From positions 496,001-560,000 of the forward strand of contig NZ_JAJNMP010000004.1 of the NCBI RefSeq assembly GCF_021044935.1: DNA of 64,000 nt, read 5' to 3'. Position 1 is the stretch's first letter. Every line of letters starts with the position of its first letter. The notes beneath the pieces were generated by a model. That model was not told the origin of the DNA, searched no databases, and was given only the letters and a program-made list of their open reading frames with translations. Below, piece by piece: positions 42,593 through 51,872 of this stretch. A program made the position numbers and the translations under genes. This DNA is from Agromyces cavernae. GTDB taxonomy: Bacteria; Actinomycetota; Actinomycetes; Actinomycetales; Microbacteriaceae.

Positions 42593-45375
42593 TTCTTCGT
42601 CGCCGTCTTGCGGGTCGTGGTCTTCTTGGCGGGCGCCTTCTTCGCGCGCGGCGCCGCCGGGCCCTTGTCGCGCTTGATCTGCAGCAGCTCGACCGCGCGC
42701 TCGAACGTGATCTCTTCAACGGACTCTGCGCGCGGGATCGTCGCGTTCGTCGTGCCGTCGGTGACGTACGGCCCGAATCGGCCGTCCTTCACCTTGATCG
42801 GCTTGCCGCTCACGGGGTCGTTGTCGAATTCCTTCAGCGCGCTCGACGCACGGCGCGCGCCGTACTTCGGCTGCGCGAACAGCTCGAGCGCTCCTGCCAG
42901 GTCGATGTCGAAGATCGCGTCTTCGCTCGGAAGCGTGCGGGTGTCGGCGTCCTTCTTCAGGTACGGCCCGTAGCGGCCGTTCTGCGCGGTGATCTCGACG
43001 CCCGACTCGGGGTCGACCCCGACCGTTCGGGGCAGGTCGAGCAGCTTGAGCGCGGTGTCGAGGTCGACCTCTTCGATGTGCATGCTCTTGAAGAGCGACG
43101 CCGTGCGCGGCTTGACCGCCGCGGGCTTCTTCGCGCCCCGCTTGGGCTTGGTCGGCGCGTCGACGACCTCGCCGGTGGCCGGGTCGACGGTGGGCTCGGC
43201 GGCTTCTGCGGGCGGCTCGGGCTCGAGCTCGGTGACGTACGGGCCGAACCGGCCGTCTTTGACGACGACCTGCTTGCCGTTCGCGGGATTCTCGCCGAGC
43301 ACGCGGTCGCCCTGCACGGGTGCCTCGATGAGCTCACGGGCCTTCGCCTCGGTGAGCTCGTCGGGCGCGAGGTCTTCGGGCAGGTTCACCCGGCGCGGCG
43401 ACGCCTCGGCACCGGCAGCGGCATCCGCATCGACGGTCTCGAGGTAGGGACCGTACTTGCCGATGCGCAGCGTGATGTCGGGGGCGATCGTGACCGAGTT
43501 GATCTCGCGGGCGTCGATGTCGCCGAGGTTGTCGACCACCTGGCGCAGGCCCCGGTGGTGGTCGGAGCCGAAGTAGAAACCGTTCAGCCAGTCGACCCGG
43601 TCGGCCTCGCCCGCTGCGATGCGGTCGAGGTCGTCCTCCATCTCGGCGGTGAAGTCGTACTCCACGAGGTCGCCGAAGTGCTCCTCGAGCAGCCGCACGA
43701 CCGAGAACGCCACCCAGCTGGGCACGAGCGCCTGGCCCCGGCGGGTCACGTACCCGCGGTCGATGATCGTCGAGATGATCGACGCGAACGTCGACGGTCG
43801 GCCGATGCCGAGCTCCTCGAGCCGCTTCACGAGGCTCGCCTCGGTGTACCGCGGCAGCGGGCTCGTCTGGTGGCCCTTCACCTCGAGCTCGTCGAGCCCG
43901 ATCTGCTCGCCCTCGGTGAGCTTCGGCAGCTTCGCCTCGCCCGACGCGTCGTCGGCGTTGCGCTCCTCGTCGCGGCCCTCTTCGTAGGCGGCACGGTAGC
44001 CGGGGAACGTGATCACGGTGCCGCTCGCCGTGAACTCGGCGATCGTGCTCGCGACTGGCGCGGTGGCGCCCTCGGGCACCGGGGCATCGGCTCGCGTCGG
44101 ACCGACCTCGATCGTGACCGTCGCGGTCTGGCCCTTCGCGTCGGCCATCTGCGACGCGACCGTGCGCTTCCAGATCAGGTCGTAGAGGGCGTGCTCGCTG
44201 CCGCGCAGCGCGCTCTGCAGCTCGGAGGGCGTGCGGAACACCTCGCCCGACGGGCGGATGGCCTCGTGCGCCTCTTGCGCGTTCTTCGACTTGCCCACGT
44301 ACACGCGGGGCTTGTCGGGCACCGAGTCGGCGCCGTAGAGCTTGGTCGCCTGGGTGCGGGCGGCGTTGACGGCCTGCTGCGACAGCGCCACCGAGTCGGT
44401 GCGCATATAGGTGATGTAGCCGTTCTCGTAGAGCGACTGGGCGACCCGCATGGTGTCGCGCGCCGAGAGTCGGAGCTTGCGGCCGGCCTCCTGCTGCAGC
44501 GTCGACGTCGTGAACGGCGCCGACGGCTTGCGCGACCAGGGCTTCGTCTCGAGCTTCGTGACGGTGCGGCGCACATCGTCGGCCTGCAGCGCGTCGGCGA
44601 GCGCGCGCACGGTCGGCTCGTCGAGCACGACCGCCTTGCCCTTCAGCCTGCCGAGGTCGTCGAAGTTGCTGCCGTTGGCGACCTTCTCGCCACCCACGCG
44701 CACGAGCTTCGCCTGGAACGACGAACCGGATGCCTCGGGCGCGAACCTGCCCAGGAGGTCCCAGTACTCGGCCGAGACGAACGCGAGCCGCTCGCGCTCG
44801 CGGTCGACCACGAGGCGCGTTGCCGCCGACTGCACGCGACCGGCCGAGAGACCCGGGCCGACCTTGCGCCAGAGCACAGGCGAGACCTCGTAGCCGTAGA
44901 GGCGGTCGAGGATGCGGCGGGTCTCCTGGGCGTCGACGAGCGCGGTGTCGAGCTCGCGGGTGTTGTCCTTCGCGGCCTGGATCGCGTCCTTCGTGATCTC
45001 GTGGAAGACCATGCGCCGCACGGGCACCTTGGGCTTGAGCTCCTGCAGCAGGTGCCACGCGATGGCCTCGCCCTCGCGATCCTCATCGGTGGCGAGCAGC
45101 AGTTCGTCGGCGTTCTTCAGTGCGCGCTTGAGTTCGGCGACGGTCTTCTTCTTGGAGTCGGAGACCACGTAGTACGGCTCGAAGCCGTTCTCGACGTCGA
45201 CCGAGAACTTGCCGAGCGGGCCCTTCTTGAGCTCTGCGGGGAGGTTCTTCGGCTCGATCAGGTCACGGATGTGGCCGACCGACGACAGCACCTCGTAGCC
45301 GTCGCCCAGGTATTGGGCGATCGACTTCATCTTGGTCGGCGACTCGACGATGACCAGCTTCTTCACGTCTGCCAC
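42589..45375 (-). CDS. topA: DNA topoisomerase I
   Basis: A type IA topoisomerase that relaxes negative supercoils. The 928-residue protein begins with the TOPRIM domain (KKLVIVESPTKMKSI; LLATDEDREGEAIAWHL with the metal acids), the catalytic Tyr in YITYMRTDS (about 322), and the decatenation and cap domains. It ends with actinobacterial FGPYVT-type C-terminal repeats (three or more) and a Lys-rich tail KKAPAKKTTTRKTATKK instead of zinc fingers. GTG 45375 is chosen because AGAGGAG lies 5-6 nt upstream; the longer frame reaches into the promoter. Confidence 0.97.
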   Translation of the reverse strand: MADVKKLVIVESPTKMKSIAQYLGDGYEVLSSVGHIRDLIEPKNLPAELKKGPLGKFSVDVENGFEPYYVVSDSKKKTVAELKRALKNADELLLATDEDREGEAIAWHLLQELKPKVPVRRMVFHEITKDAIQAAKDNTRELDTALVDAQETRRILDRLYGYEVSPVLWRKVGPGLSAGRVQSAATRLVVDRERERLAFVSAEYWDLLGRFAPEASGSSFQAKLVRVGGEKVANGSNFDDLGRLKGKAVVLDEPTVRALADALQADDVRRTVTKLETKPWSRKPSAPFTTSTLQQEAGRKLRLSARDTMRVAQSLYENGYITYMRTDSVALSQQAVNAARTQATKLYGADSVPDKPRVYVGKSKNAQEAHEAIRPSGEVFRTPSELQSALRGSEHALYDLIWKRTVASQMADAKGQTATVTIEVGPTRADAPVPEGATAPVASTIAEFTASGTVITFPGYRAAYEEGRDEERNADDASGEAKLPKLTEGEQIGLDELEVKGHQTSPLPRYTEASLVKRLEELGIGRPSTFASIISTIIDRGYVTRRGQALVPSWVAFSVVRLLEEHFGDLVEYDFTAEMEDDLDRIAAGEADRVDWLNGFYFGSDHHRGLRQVVDNLGDIDAREINSVTIAPDITLRIGKYGPYLETVDADAAAGAEASPRRVNLPEDLAPDELTEAKARELIEAPVQGDRVLGENPANGKQVVVKDGRFGPYVTELEPEPPAEAAEPTVDPATGEVVDAPTKPKRGAKKPAAVKPRTASLFKSMHIEEVDLDTALKLLDLPRTVGVDPESGVEITAQNGRYGPYLKKDADTRTLPSEDAIFDIDLAGALELFAQPKYGARRASSALKEFDNDPVSGKPIKVKDGRFGPYVTDGTTNATIPRAESVEEITFERAVELLQIKRDKGPAAPRAKKAPAKKTTTRKTATKK

Positions 45376-45413
45376 CAGACTCCTCTGTAGTACTCCATGA
45401 GATGAGAACGCAC

Positions 45414-45419
45414 ATTTTA
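45414..45419 (-). promoter_or_regulatory. probable topA -10 element
   Basis: Minus-strand TAAAAT stands out in GC-rich DNA 38 nt upstream of the topA start, leaving room for a short leader with AGAGGAG. The -35 is not clear. Confidence 0.4.
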
Positions 45420-45582
45420 GCCGCGCCCCCAGCGGTGTGCCATGGTCGGCGGTGCACTCGGCCGACAGGCACACGATACACACCATTGCGGGGAAGACCC
45501 CACGTCGAACCCGAGATGAGGTTCGTCGTCTGTCGCCCATGATCCACTTGCACTTCGCACACGGCGGAGGAAGATTGGCCCT

Positions 45583-45819
45583 ATGGAAACGTCATCGACT
45601 GCCTCGTACACGGCCAAGCTGATCGACGGACCGCTCGAGGGAAAGACCGTCGCGACGGCATTCCTCGACTCGGGCGACCCTCGTCCGCGGCTCGAGTTGA
45701 ACGCCGACGCCGGCAAGCGCTACATCTATGCACGTGCCGCGGGCCTCGAGTTCGACTCGCCCGGCGACGACCGTCCCTCGGCGGTCTCCTACCGATTCAT
45801 CGAGACCGTCTTCGACTGA
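45583..45819 (+). CDS. small hypothetical protein
   Basis: A 78-residue soluble protein (ASYTAKLIDGPLEGKTVATAFLDSG, cited in part) predicted as a compact beta-rich fold ending in SYRFIETVFD. GGAGGAAGA lies upstream of ATG 45583. It is convergent with the tad genes, which end 13 nt away, and divergent from topA. I do not recognise a family. Confidence 0.7.
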   Translation: METSSTASYTAKLIDGPLEGKTVATAFLDSGDPRPRLELNADAGKRYIYARAAGLEFDSPGDDRPSAVSYRFIETVFD

Positions 45820-45831
45820 ACGGCGACCGTC

Positions 45832-46242
45832 TCACTCCTCCCACCTGGGCGGGCCTGCTCGAGCGCGAGCGACGACGGCGAAGCCGAACATCGTCGATCG
45901 CGCGGTGACGGATGCCGCCGGGCCGTCGATGTCGCACCCCGTGAGGGTCGCACCGTTGCGGGCTGCGACGCTCGCGGCGAGGTCGCACGGAACACCCGGT
46001 ACGGCACCCGAGGTTGCATCCGCCGCGGCGAGCGCGGCGGCGTCTGCGGCGTTCGCAACCCGCTGCGTCGCGACGAACACGCCGAGCGTGGGTGCGAGCA
46101 CTGCCGCAAGGGCCACGATCGCGCCCACGAGCCCGATGGCCACGACCGTCGCGGCGCCCGACTCGTCGCCGATGGCTCGGCGCCGCCGCGCCGAGGTGCC
46201 GGCTCGCACCGCCGGCCGGCCCGTCCCGGCTTCGCTGCGCAT
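45832..46242 (-). CDS. TadE/TadG-like secreted pilus-locus protein (Rv3654c-like)
   Basis: A 136-residue protein with an Arg-rich N-tail, DESGAATVVAIGLVGAIVAL (about 25-44: a prepilin-like cleavage area followed by a hydrophobic helix) and an ATQRVANAADAAALAAADA segment typical of Rv3654c / TadG-like proteins, with one Cys pair. It is the last gene of the tad operon, and ATG 46242 overlaps the TGA that would end an in-frame tadE (TGATG). Likely a minor pseudopilin or assembly factor. Confidence 0.78.
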   Translation of the reverse strand: MRSEAGTGRPAVRAGTSARRRRAIGDESGAATVVAIGLVGAIVALAAVLAPTLGVFVATQRVANAADAAALAAADATSGAVPGVPCDLAASVAARNGATLTGCDIDGPAASVTARSTMFGFAVVARARAGPPRWEE

Positions 46243-46585
46243 CAGCGGCCCCCGGTGACGGCGCACGACTCCGCCCGCAGCTGAACCGCCGCGAGCACAC
46301 CCGCTCCCGATGCCGAGAGCGTACGCAGACGAACGGCTCATCGACCGCGACCCGAAGCGTCGCACCACCCGCCACTCGATCGGCGATCGCCGCCGCCTCG
46401 GCCGCCGACTCGCCCCGGCCGAGGGCGCGCGCGGCGTCGGCAGCGGCATCCGTCAGCCGCACCTGCTGGGCGGCGAGCTGCACCGACCCCAGGCAGGCCG
46501 CGAGCACGAGGGCGATCGCGGGCAGCGCGACCGCGAACTCCGCGGTCACGCTGCCCTGATCGCCGTCAGCCGACCGTGAGCGCAT
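46242..46585 (-). pseudogene. tadE: tadE-like minor pilin gene with a -1 frameshift
   Basis: From ATG 46585 the frame encodes DQGSVTAEFAVALPAIALVL, then LAAQQVRLTDAAADAARALG, the classic TadE N-terminal helix, and continues to VDEPFVCVR. After that (near 46319) this frame turns into Arg/Ser-rich nonsense, while the neighbouring frame reads LSASGAGVLAAVQLRAESCA and stops exactly at the TGATG junction with the next gene. One missing base in GTACGCTCTC explains this. It may be a true inactivating deletion, a frameshifting site or a sequencing error. Without correction the product lacks its disulfide-bearing C-terminus. Confidence 0.8.
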
Positions 46586-46796
46586 TCCGGACGAGCTCGG
46601 TGAGGATCTCGCGCACCTCGTCGCCGCGCAGGATGATGACGAGGAGTCCGGCGAAGCCGACGGCGGCCATGGTCGCGACGGCGTACTCGGCCGTCGCCGC
46701 GCCGCGTTCGCCGGCGAGCCGGCGTGAGACCGCGCGCACCGCTGAGGTGAGTCGGCCGGTGCCGGCGCTGCGCGGGGCGATGGGGGTGTGGTGCAT
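46566..46796 (-). CDS. Flp-like / DUF4244 pilin protein
   Basis: A 76-residue protein: basic N-terminus, ERGAATAEYAVATMAAVGFA with a Glu five residues after a Gly, as in prepilins, and a single hydrophobic helix to LLVIILRG, then an amphipathic tail. This is the major-pilin-like DUF4244 member found in actinobacterial tad loci (Rv3656c-like). It overlaps tadE by about 20 nt. Confidence 0.82.
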   Translation of the reverse strand: MHHTPIAPRSAGTGRLTSAVRAVSRRLAGERGAATAEYAVATMAAVGFAGLLVIILRGDEVREILTELVRNALTVG

Positions 46797-46857
46797 GGTG
46801 ACCTGCTTTCGTGTGGTGCCGGCGAACCGGCAGGAGGATGGCACGAGTTCGGATTCG

Positions 46858-47892
46858 TCACACGGCACCACCGAGAGTTCCCGAGATGACGGAGATCATG
46901 AGGGGCGCGACGCCGAGCAGCACGAACGCCGGCAGCACGCAGACGCCGAGCGGAAGCATGAGCCGCACGCCGAGCGCCGCGGCGCGGGCGGCGCCCTCGG
47001 CGCGGGCGGCGCGACGCACGCGGAACGCCTCGGCCTTCAGCAGCTCGGCGACGGGGGCGCCGGCCCGCGCCGAGAGTTCGATCACCGCCTCGACCTCACC
47101 GCCGTCACCGACGTGGGGCAGGTACTCGCGCATGACGCGACGTGCGAGGTCGCGCGCCCGCTCGATCGAGGTGCCGCTCGACATCGCGATCGCGAGCAGC
47201 TCGAGCTGGAGTCCGGCATCGGCCCTCGACTGCGACGCCGCGCGGGCGAGCCGGCCGTTCCAGCGCTGCCCGCCCCAGAGGAACAGGGCACCCACCACGA
47301 GGCACGCCAGCCCCAGCGGATTGCCGAACAGCACTCCGAAGGTGTCGAAGCCGAGGGCGGCGCCGAAGAGCACGGCGATCGCGGGGAGCGCCATGACGAG
47401 TCGAGCACTCGCAGCGGGCCCCGCGAGCGCGGCCCCGACCTCACGGCGCAGCTGCGCTTCGTCACGCAGCACGGTGGCGAGGTCCCTGAGGCTCGCGGCG
47501 AGCGGGGCGCCCGACTCGGCCGCGACGGTCCATGCTGCGGCGAGCACCGGCCAGGCCGATGAGGCGCCGGCGGTTTCGCGGCTCGTGGCGACGATGACGG
47601 CGCCGACCGGTTCGCCGGCCCCGGCCGCGTGCGCCGCGGCAGCCAGCACGGCCGCATCGGCCGATGGTGCCGCGTCAGCGGAATCAGCTTCGGCCGCGCC
47701 GCCGCCCCGGCCGACCGATTGCAGGTGCCGCCATACGTTCGAGGCGGGGACACCCGCAGCGAGCAGCACGGCCACCCGCTCGGTGACGCTCGCGATCGCG
47801 TCGACCTCGGCAGCCGCGTCGGGCCGGCGCCGCCACGAGCGAAGCCGTTCGATGAATGCGGCCGCTCCTCCGCCCGCCTGTCGCCCGTTCAC
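46858..47892 (-). CDS. type II secretion system F / TadB-TadC-like membrane protein
   Basis: The 344-residue protein has an N-terminal soluble part, hydrophobic helices near 168-185 (LVMALPAIAVLFGAALG), 190-208 (NPLGLACLVVGALFLWG) and the C-terminus (MLPLGVCVLPAFVLLGVAPL), and T2SSF-like helical domains between, for example SSGTSIERARDLARRVM. It would form the inner-membrane platform for the TadA ATPase. It appears to combine the roles of the two separate TadB and TadC proteins found elsewhere. GTG 47892 overlaps the tadA stop. Confidence 0.85.
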   Translation of the reverse strand: MNGRQAGGGAAAFIERLRSWRRRPDAAAEVDAIASVTERVAVLLAAGVPASNVWRHLQSVGRGGGAAEADSADAAPSADAAVLAAAAHAAGAGEPVGAVIVATSRETAGASSAWPVLAAAWTVAAESGAPLAASLRDLATVLRDEAQLRREVGAALAGPAASARLVMALPAIAVLFGAALGFDTFGVLFGNPLGLACLVVGALFLWGGQRWNGRLARAASQSRADAGLQLELLAIAMSSGTSIERARDLARRVMREYLPHVGDGGEVEAVIELSARAGAPVAELLKAEAFRVRRAARAEGAARAAALGVRLMLPLGVCVLPAFVLLGVAPLMISVISGTLGGAV

Positions 47893-48917
47893 AGTGCCTC
47901 GATGCCGAGTCGGTCGCCGTGCTGCTCGAACCGGCCGAGCTGCGCGAGCCGTCGGGTGCCCGCGACCCGCTCGAGGTGCAGCACCAGGTCGAACGCGCTC
48001 ACCGTCTGACGGGCGACCGCGTCGGGCGAGAGCCCGGCCGTCGCTCCGAGCGCCTCGAGCCTGGCCGGGACATCCGCCAGCGAGTTCGCGTGCAGGGTGC
48101 CGGCGCCGCCGTCGTGACCGGTGTTCAGTGCGGCGAGCAGTTCGCGCAGCTCGGCTCCGCGGCACTCGCCCACGACAAGCCGGTCGGGACGCATGCGCAG
48201 AGCCTCGCGCAGCAACGCATCGAGCCCGACCCGCCCGGTGCCCTCGAGGTTCGCCTGCCTGGCCTCGAGGGCGACGACATGCGGATGCGCGATCTGCAGC
48301 TCGGAGACGTCTTCGATGACGACGATGCGCTCGCGCTCGGGCGCCTCGCCGAGCAGCGCCGCGAGCAGGGTGGTCTTGCCCGTGCCGCCGGCGCCCGTGA
48401 CGAGCATGTTCTCGCGAGCGGCGACCGCGGTGCCGAGCCGGGCCCGCTGCGCCTCCTCGAGCATTCCGGCGCGCGCGAGCGCAGCGAGCGAGAATCCCGC
48501 CGTGCGCGGAATGCGCACCGAGATGAGCGTTCCGGTCGCCGACACCGGCGGCAGCACCACGTGAACGCGGATGCCCCTGTCCAGGCGGACGTCGACAGCG
48601 GGGGTCGCCTCGTCGACATGACGGCCCCCTCGCGCGATGAGCCGCACCGCGAGCGCTCGCACCTCGGCTTCGTCGGCGAACCAGCCGGGCTCGTGGCGGG
48701 CGCCGGCGCCGCGATCGACCCAGAGGCCGTGCTCGCCGTTGACGAACAGATCGGTGACGGGACCCGAGGCCGCAAACGGTTCGAGCGGTCCGAGCACCGA
48801 GAGATCGACCGGTATCGCGGTGGACGGCTCGACCGCCGGTTCGCCGTCATCCGGAGCGACGGCCGATTCAGACCGTCGCGTGCCCCATGACGGGCTTGCC
48901 ACGAAGGGGATGCTCAT
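47889..48917 (-). CDS. tadA: TadA-type secretion ATPase (CpaF family)
   Basis: Powers assembly of Flp/Tad pili at the inner membrane. The 342-residue protein has an N-terminal domain and the GspE-like core: Walker A TGAGGTGKTTLLAAL (about 173-187), an Asp box IVVIEDVSELQI, Walker B RPDRLVVGECRGAE and the HANS motif in TLHANSLADV. It begins the tad operon. ATG 48917 sits 6 nt after TACGCT, indicating a leaderless promoter. The TadZ/Ssd-type gene that precedes tadA in mycobacteria is absent here. Confidence 0.92.
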   Translation of the reverse strand: MSIPFVASPSWGTRRSESAVAPDDGEPAVEPSTAIPVDLSVLGPLEPFAASGPVTDLFVNGEHGLWVDRGAGARHEPGWFADEAEVRALAVRLIARGGRHVDEATPAVDVRLDRGIRVHVVLPPVSATGTLISVRIPRTAGFSLAALARAGMLEEAQRARLGTAVAARENMLVTGAGGTGKTTLLAALLGEAPERERIVVIEDVSELQIAHPHVVALEARQANLEGTGRVGLDALLREALRMRPDRLVVGECRGAELRELLAALNTGHDGGAGTLHANSLADVPARLEALGATAGLSPDAVARQTVSAFDLVLHLERVAGTRRLAQLGRFEQHGDRLGIEAL

Positions 48918-48923
48918 GCCGCG

Positions 48924-48929
48924 AGCGTA
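48924..48929 (-). promoter_or_regulatory. -10 element for leaderless tadA
   Basis: Minus-strand TACGCT lies 6 nt before ATG 48917. Confidence 0.5.
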
Positions 48930-49035
48930 GGAAATCAGCTCGACCGCGGGACATCCGATCGGGTGGACATATGGAAAGAGCCTCCGCCACGCCGTTGTGG
49001 AGGAGGACTCGACCCGCTGCGCCTACCGCGCTGTT

Positions 49036-49140
49036 AACGAAAGGGGGCGGCACCCATTGGGGGGAACAGGTGCCGCCTCGGCAGCACAGGGATTGGGGGG
49101 AATCACGAGTGCTGCAGGCCTCGAAACGAGTGTCCGGGCG
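49036..49140 (-). ncRNA. 6C small RNA
   Basis: On the minus strand two consecutive stem-loops each expose six cytosines. The first has stem GCAGCAC/GTGCTGC (49081-49087 and 49109-49115) with CCCCCC opposite 49095-49100. The second has stem GGCGGCACC/GGTGCCGCC (49046-49054 and 49069-49077) with CCCCCC opposite 49059-49064, followed by CCCTTTCGTT, a terminator-like tail. This is the defining layout of the actinobacterial 6C RNA motif. In Mycobacterium tuberculosis the same RNA (B11) lies next to the tad locus, and here it is upstream of tadA. The ends are estimated from the promoter and the terminator stem. Confidence 0.88.
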
Positions 49141-49146
49141 CAACCC

Positions 49147-49174
49147 AGCATACGGCTTGCAGAACAATGCGCAA
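49147..49174 (-). promoter_or_regulatory. promoter of the 6C RNA
   Basis: Minus-strand TTGCGC (49169-49174), 16-nt spacer, TATGCT (49147-49152) predicts a start near 49140. Confidence 0.55.
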
Positions 49175-49373
49175 GCATTATTCGTCCTCATTTGTGCGGA
49201 CAAGCAGATTTCTCTGCGCAAGGGCACAGTAACCCCTTGCGGGCCCTGCACGGAAGAGCAGATTACGGTCGTGTTTCGACGCGTGTGCAGCGCCACCGCG
49301 GGCTGGCGGTACTCTGCTGGTGGGGCAGGCGACCCATCCGTGGAACCAATCGCGAAGGAGCGACCGCAGAACC

Positions 49374-51326
49374 ATGACCGTTCAGATCGATCACGCGCTC
49401 GAGGAGATCCGGCGTTTCCGCCCGAGCCCCGAGTTCGCCGCCCAGTCCGTCGCCGACCCGGCCCTCTACGAGGCCGCCAAGGCCGATCGCCTCGCCTTCT
49501 GGGCCGACCAGGCCCGTGAACTGCTCACCTGGCACAAGCCCTTCACCCGCACGCTGGACTGGTCGAACCCGCCGTTCGCGAAGTGGTTCGACGACGGCGA
49601 GCTCAACGTCGCCGTCAACTGCCTCGACCGTCACGTCGCGGCCGGCCTCGGCGACCGCGTCGCCATCCACTTCGAGGGCGAGCCGGGCGACAGCCGCGAC
49701 ATCACCTACGCCGAGCTCACCGACGAGGTCAAGCGAGCGGCGAACGTGCTCGAGGGCCTCGGGGTGGGCGAGGGCGACCGCGTCGCCATCTACCTGCCGA
49801 TGATTCCCGAGGCCGTCATCTCCATGCTCGCGGTCGCACGCATCGGCGCCATCCACTCGGTCGTGTTCGGCGGCTTCAGCTCCGACAGCCTTGCGTCTCG
49901 CATCGACGACGCCGAGGCGAAGCTCGTCATCACGGCCGACGGCGGCTACCGCAAGGGGCGGGTGTTCCCGCTCAAGCCCACCGTCGACGAGGCGATCGCG
50001 AAGACCGCGGGCAGCGTCGAGAACGTGCTCGTCGTCAAGCGCACCGAGAACGACATCGCGCTCGAGGCGGGCCGCGACCAGTGGTGGCACGAGACCGTCG
50101 GTGCGGCGTCGGCCGAGCACGATGCGGCGGCCTTCAACGCCGAGCACCCGCTGTTCATCCTGTACACGTCGGGCACCACCGGAAAGCCCAAGGGCGTCGT
50201 GCACTCGAGCGGCGGCTACCTCACCCAGACCGCGTTCACGCACAAGTACGTGTTCGACCTGCACCCCGAGACCGACGTGTACTGGTGCACGGCCGACGTC
50301 GGCTGGGTCACCGGGCACTCGTACGTCGTGTACGGCCCGCTCGCGAACGGCGCCACCCAGGTGCTCTACGAGGGCACGCCCGACACCCCCCACCCGGGCC
50401 GCTGGTGGGAGATCGTCGAGAAGTACAAGGTCTCGATCCTCTACACGGCGCCCACCGCGATCCGCTCGTTCATGAAGCTCGGCCGGCAGATCCCGCACGA
50501 GTTCAACCTGCGCTCGCTGCGTCTGCTCGGCTCGGTCGGCGAGCCCATCAACCCCGAAGCGTGGATCTGGTACCGCCACGTCATCGGCGGCGGCTCGATC
50601 CCCGTGGTCGACACGTGGTGGCAGACCGAGACCGGCGCGATCATGATCTCCGCGCTGCCCGGCATCACCGACCTGAAGCCGGGGTCGGCGCAGGTGCCGA
50701 TCCCCGGCGTCTCGATCGACATCCTCAGCGACGACGGCACCCCCGTCGAGGGCGAGAACGGCGGCCTGCTCGTCGTCAGCGAACCGTGGCCGTCGATGCT
50801 GCGCGGCATCTGGGGCGACCCCGAGCGGTTCAAGGAGACCTACTGGGAGAAGTTCGGCGACAAGTACTTCGCCGGCGACGGCGCGCGGCACGACGAAGAC
50901 GGAGACATCTGGCTGCTCGGCCGGGTCGACGACGTCATGAACGTGTCGGGCCATCGGCTCTCGACGGCCGAGATCGAGTCGTCGCTCGTCGCGCACCCGT
51001 GGACGGCCGAGGCCGCCGTGGTCGGGGCATCCGACGAGACCACCGGGCAGGCGGTCGTCGCATTCGTGATCCTGAAGGCGAGCCAGTCGGATGCCGCAGC
51101 CGACGCCGCGGCCGCCTCCGAAGAACTGCGCAAGCACGTCGCGACGCAGATCGGCGCGATCGCCCGCCCCCGCCAGGTGTTCATCGTGAACGAGCTGCCG
51201 AAGACGCGGTCGGGCAAGATCATGCGCCGCCTGCTGCGCGACCTCGCCGAGGGCCGCCAGATCGGCGACACCACCACCCTCGCCGACACGTCGATCATGC
51301 AGATCATCAGCGAGCAGGTGAAGTAG
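49374..51326 (+). CDS. acs: acetyl-CoA synthetase (AMP-forming)
   Basis: Activates acetate to acetyl-CoA with ATP through acetyl-AMP. The 650-residue enzyme has the family length. Signatures are the phosphate loop [14 protein letters not shown] (about 261-274), the WWQTETGA A5 motif, [13 protein letters not shown], and the C-terminal [12 protein letters not shown] with the Lys that is acetylated in homologues. ATG 49374 follows AAGGAGCGACCG. The about 200 nt upstream to the 6C promoter contains no gene; TACTCT at about 49312 is a possible -10. It is likely controlled by a RamB-like regulator, but I saw no copy of the TTAAGAAT repeat here. Confidence 0.97.
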   Translation: MTVQIDHALEEIRRFRPSPEFAAQSVADPALYEAAKADRLAFWADQARELLTWHKPFTRTLDWSNPPFAKWFDDGELNVAVNCLDRHVAAGLGDRVAIHFEGEPGDSRDITYAELTDEVKRAANVLEGLGVGEGDRVAIYLPMIPEAVISMLAVARIGAIHSVVFGGFSSDSLASRIDDAEAKLVITADGGYRKGRVFPLKPTVDEAIAKTAGSVENVLVVKRTENDIALEAGRDQWWHETVGAASAEHDAAAFNAEHPLFILYTSGTTGKPKGVVHSSGGYLTQTAFTHKYVFDLHPETDVYWCTADVGWVTGHSYVVYGPLANGATQVLYEGTPDTPHPGRWWEIVEKYKVSILYTAPTAIRSFMKLGRQIPHEFNLRSLRLLGSVGEPINPEAWIWYRHVIGGGSIPVVDTWWQTETGAIMISALPGITDLKPGSAQVPIPGVSIDILSDDGTPVEGENGGLLVVSEPWPSMLRGIWGDPERFKETYWEKFGDKYFAGDGARHDEDGDIWLLGRVDDVMNVSGHRLSTAEIESSLVAHPWTAEAAVVGASDETTGQAVVAFVILKASQSDAAADAAAASEELRKHVATQIGAIARPRQVFIVNELPKTRSGKIMRRLLRDLAEGRQIGDTTTLADTSIMQIISEQVK

Positions 51327-51345
51327 CGATCCTCGACCGCGAATG

Positions 51346-51385
51346 ACGGATGCCCCGGCGGAAGCATTCCCGCCGGGGCATCCGT
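51346..51385. terminator. terminator after acs with CGGATGCCCCGGCGG arms
   Basis: Perfect 16-bp arms (51346-51361 / 51370-51385) with an 8-nt loop between convergent acs and ridA genes. Confidence 0.85.
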
Positions 51386-51401
51386 CTTGGTACCGAACGA
51401 G

Positions 51402-51872
51402 TCAGGCGAACTCGACGACCAGTTCGAGCTCGACGGGCGAGTCGAGCGGCAGCACGGCCACGCCGACGGCCGAGCGTGCGTGCCGGCCGGCGTCGCCGAA
51501 GATCTCGCCGAGCAGCTCGGAAGCCCCGTTGATCACGCCCGGCTGGCCGGTGAACGTCGGATCGGAGGCGACGAAGCCCACGAGCTTCACGACACGAGTG
51601 ACCCGGTCGAGCGAGCCGATCTCGGCGCGCACGGCCGCGAGCGCGTTGAGCACGCACGTGCGGGCGTAGCCCTTGGCATCGTCGGCCGGCACGAGTCCGT
51701 GGCCGTCGCCGACCTTGCCGGTCGCCGGCAGCGCGCCCGCCGTGAATGGCAGCTGCCCCGAGGTGTACACGTGGGTGCCGGTGACCACTGCGGGCACGTA
51801 CGCGGCGACGGGCGGCGCGACCTCGGGAAGCTCGATGCCGAGCTCGGCCAGCCGCGACTCGAACGCCGCCAT
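51402..51872 (-). CDS. ridA: RidA-family reactive-intermediate deaminase
   Basis: The 156-residue protein belongs to the long RidA/YjgH-like group: VVTGTHVYTSGQLPF (about 30-44), TCVLNALAAVRAEIGSLDRV (about 72-91) and the terminal LPLDSPVELELVVEFA with the conserved Glu. It lacks the arginine at the usual enamine-hydrolase position near the C-terminal R-x-C-V motif, so activity as 2-aminoacrylate deaminase is uncertain. The ATG overlaps the DUF4177 gene's stop (TGATG). Confidence 0.85.
   Translation of the reverse strand: MAAFESRLAELGIELPEVAPPVAAYVPAVVTGTHVYTSGQLPFTAGALPATGKVGDGHGLVPADDAKGYARTCVLNALAAVRAEIGSLDRVTRVVKLVGFVASDPTFTGQPGVINGASELLGEIFGDAGRHARSAVGVAVLPLDSPVELELVVEFA

Noticed and set aside
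49019..49110. Two ATTGGGGGGAA copies as a plus-strand G-quadruplex or direct repeat
   Set aside because: The hairpins, promoter and tail make better sense as the 6C RNA on the minus strand.
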